This document shows, piece by piece, positions 8,839 through 10,356 of a stretch of DNA of 10,356 nt. The position numbers were made by a program, and so were the translations under genes. Position 1 is the first letter of the stretch, and the number at the start of each line of letters is the position of its first letter. The notes under the pieces were generated by a model. The model ran no database searches. It had not been told where the DNA came from and saw only the letters and a list, made by a program, of their open reading frames with translations. Source of the DNA: F1-20-MAGs016 sp046086245 (lineage in GTDB: Bacteria > Planctomycetota > Planctomycetia > Pirellulales > UBA1268); the NCBI GenBank assembly GCA_046086245.1, contig JBJSXB010000061.1:1-10356 (forward strand). The letters run 5' to 3'.

Positions 8839-10211
8839 CCGCGACGACCTCCGGCGTGGGGGGGACATGAAACGTCCATCGCGAGGGTACCGCCGGGAAG
8901 TGTATCGAGAAAGTGTTGCATGCGGCGATCGCCGTCCGGGGTGCCGGCGAGGAGTGCCCATTGGTCGCGCACGTGCGCGAGGGCGGTGAGCGAGCGCGGT
9001 GGCATGCGCTCGACGGGCGCCAGTTCGATCTCCGCGATCTCGACACCGAGTGACCGGGTGTCGATACGATCGGGGCTGGCGACGGCCTCACGGCAATCGA
9101 TCGCCAGACGCAGCAGCGCCCCGGCGGCCACCGGGATCGTCGTCTCGAAGAAGTGGTCGTAGGGTGGCAGCACCCAATGATCGACGTCGCATGCGACACC
9201 GTCGGCCAGGATCCGTAGCCCATCCACTTGCGAGGGGCGCAGATGGCTGCCGACACGGAGCCGCAAGCCGAGCGGGCGGTGTCTTGCGATCCGCAGGTCG
9301 AGGGTCGCTTGGGCGCCGGGGCCGATCCACCGGGTGCGGCGGCGGCCGTTGACCTCGGCCGGGTGCCAACCCGTGCCGACCAGCCCGTCTCCCATGTCGA
9401 CCAGCACCGCAGCGGGCGGATCGACGACGCGCGCCAGGCCGCGCGCGGCGGCCACCGCGAGCCGGTCCGCGTCGCCGCCGCGTGCTGCGGCGCGGGCACG
9501 CGCGGCGGCGACCAGCCGCCGGTCGATCGCGGTGCAGCGCTCGGCGAGGACACGCGCGTCGGCCGTCAGCGGCTCCGTGGCGGCATGGACGTTGTGGGCC
9601 TGCAGCGCGGTCGGCGGCGGCCATCCGAGCGCGGCGACGAGATCGTGGAGCGACGCATCGAACGCCTCCACGAAGCCGACGACGTCGATCGCCGCGAGCC
9701 GTTGGTCGAGAAGGGCCACGAGCGGCTCGGGGACGGGGGCGGCGCGGGCGCACGCGGCGCGCACCTCGTCGAGGAGCGGCTGGCCGAACGCGAGATGGCA
9801 GGCCACGGCGTTCCCGAACGCGGCGGCGCCCGGGAGGGAAAGGAACGTCGCGAAACCCGATCGCGCGGCGTCGCGGAGCCGACGGTAGCGGTCGCCGCGG
9901 GCGGCGACCAGGTCGTCGTCCCAGCGCGTGATCATCCTCCATTCCGACCACAGGCGCTCCACCGGGTCGCGAAGAAAGATCACGTCCACGGCGTTGCCGA
10001 GCAGTGTCTTCCAGTCGTGGACGCCGAACGGGTCGTGGATGAACTCCGCGCGGAGCAGGGCCGCGATCCGCTCGACGCCATTCGGGTCGGGCGTGCCGAC
10101 GAGTCGTTCGATCGCGGCGGTGCGCTCGGGGGCCGTCGTCCCCTCGAGAAACTTGAGGAGCGTCGTGCCGGCGCACTTGTGAACGTGGTGGAAGACCACG
10201 CGAGGCAGCAT
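8835..10211 (-). CDS. PAPS-dependent sulfotransferase with extra C-terminal beta-rich domain
   Basis: The protein has 458 residues. Its first ~250 are a sulfotransferase, which moves sulfate from PAPS to an acceptor, often a carbohydrate. FHHVHKCAGTTLL (7-19) is the 5'-phosphosulfate loop, of the HxxKCAGTT type found in the Sulfotransfer_2 group. VIFLRDPVERLWSEW (77-91) is the 3'-phosphate-binding motif with its Arg and Ser. Residues 265-400 form a second region with WHPAE at 282-286, RRTRWIGPGAQATLDL (291-306) and several short strands (LGLRLRVG, GLRILADGV, LLRLAIDC). This resembles the beta-sandwich modules attached to some bacterial glycosyltransferases; that likeness is from pattern memory. 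The last ~50 residues (ERMPPRSLTALAHVRDQWAL and on) are a helical tail. No signal peptide is seen, so it acts in the cytosol. ATG at 10211 begins directly on the first strand; a GGAG lies ten bases upstream. Acceptor unknown. Confidence 0.88.
   Translation of the reverse strand: MLPRVVFHHVHKCAGTTLLKFLEGTTAPERTAAIERLVGTPDPNGVERIAALLRAEFIHDPFGVHDWKTLLGNAVDVIFLRDPVERLWSEWRMITRWDDDLVAARGDRYRRLRDAARSGFATFLSLPGAAAFGNAVACHLAFGQPLLDEVRAACARAAPVPEPLVALLDQRLAAIDVVGFVEAFDASLHDLVAALGWPPPTALQAHNVHAATEPLTADARVLAERCTAIDRRLVAAARARAAARGGDADRLAVAAARGLARVVDPPAAVLVDMGDGLVGTGWHPAEVNGRRRTRWIGPGAQATLDLRIARHRPLGLRLRVGSHLRPSQVDGLRILADGVACDVDHWVLPPYDHFFETTIPVAAGALLRLAIDCREAVASPDRIDTRSLGVEIAEIELAPVERMPPRSLTALAHVRDQWALLAGTPDGDRRMQHFLDTLPGGTLAMDVSCPPHAGGRRG
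8847..8852 (-). promoter_or_regulatory. Ribosome binding site of the secreted-protein gene, inside the sulfotransferase gene
   Basis: The minus strand reads GGAGGT, eight bases, then ATG (8838-8836). It lies within the last codons of the sulfotransferase and fixes the downstream start. It is the best Shine-Dalgarno in the window, which suggests strong, coupled translation. Confidence 0.7.
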
Positions 10212-10330
10212 GCTCGATCGTCTCCGCCGGCCAAGATACCGCCGCCGGCGTGCGCATCGCGACGGTGAGTCCTGGCTGCCGCGCGCGGCGGTCGGGCGCC
10301 ACGTCGGCGGAAGGGCACGCGTGCGGCGAT

Positions 10331-10356
10331 CTATTTGAGGACCGTCTTCGTCGCCG
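10331..10356 (-). CDS. Possible last codons of another leftward gene (partial)
   Basis: On the minus strand the right edge reads in one frame ATKTVLK followed by TAG (10333-10331). This would be the end of a gene entering from the right, about 120 bases before the sulfotransferase start. Only eight codons are visible, so it may be chance. The remaining bases 10212-10330 show no gene; a TATCTT hexamer near 10233-10238 on the minus strand is a weak -10 candidate for the sulfotransferase. Confidence 0.2.

Noticed and set aside
7246..9162. 638-codon rightward frame across the permease end, the spacer and the secreted-protein gene
   Set aside because: It runs antisense or out of frame to genes with better evidence, and no domain is visible in the translation.
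9228..10268. 346-codon rightward frame antisense to the sulfotransferase
   Set aside because: Biased composition and no motifs, while the opposite strand carries clear PAPS-binding motifs.

Overview
This is GC-rich bacterial DNA with strong G/C preference at third codon positions. It carries eight complete protein-coding genes and one gene cut by the left edge. Futalosine-type menaquinone genes, a Tat-exported SMP-30 lactonase, a PAPS-type sulfotransferase and an unusual sugar ABC permease together fit a planctomycete (Pirellulales-like). This is inference from gene content only; other GC-rich environmental phyla are possible. I see no rRNA, tRNA, IS element, phage gene or CRISPR array.

Left block (1-4379). 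A rightward gene enters from the left and ends at 608 in a long Pro/Ala-rich tail. A likely intrinsic terminator (668-700) and a perfect 26-bp tandem duplication (709-760) follow. Four genes are then encoded leftward. In transcription order they are a GtrB/DPM1-like polyprenyl-phosphate glycosyltransferase (4379-3432), futalosine hydrolase mqnB (3297-2647), 1,4-dihydroxy-6-naphthoate synthase mqnD (2650-1808, ATGA overlap with mqnB) and a Tat-exported SMP-30/gluconolactonase-like protein (1772-774). MqnB and MqnD are the second and last enzymes of the early futalosine route to menaquinone; mqnA and mqnC are not in the window.

Middle block (4380-7729). A 477-bp divergent spacer without a convincing gene separates the glycosyltransferase from a rightward two-gene operon. 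This encodes a duplicated sugar ABC ATPase (RbsA type) and an RbsC-type permease, again with an ATGA overlap. The permease is about 140 residues longer than usual. The extra sequence is a soluble alpha/beta-looking domain placed exactly in the first extracytoplasmic loop, and no substrate-binding-protein gene lies in the window. This is the most unusual feature seen.

Right block (7730-10356). Two leftward genes overlap by ATGA: a sulfotransferase with PAPS-binding motifs and an extra C-terminal beta-rich domain (10211-8835), followed by a secreted protein of unknown function (8838-7957). The last 145 bases hold the sulfotransferase leader and possibly the last codons of another leftward gene. 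The glycosyltransferase and the sulfotransferase/secreted-protein pair suggest cell-envelope or extracellular glycan work. The menaquinone genes appear to be neighbours only.
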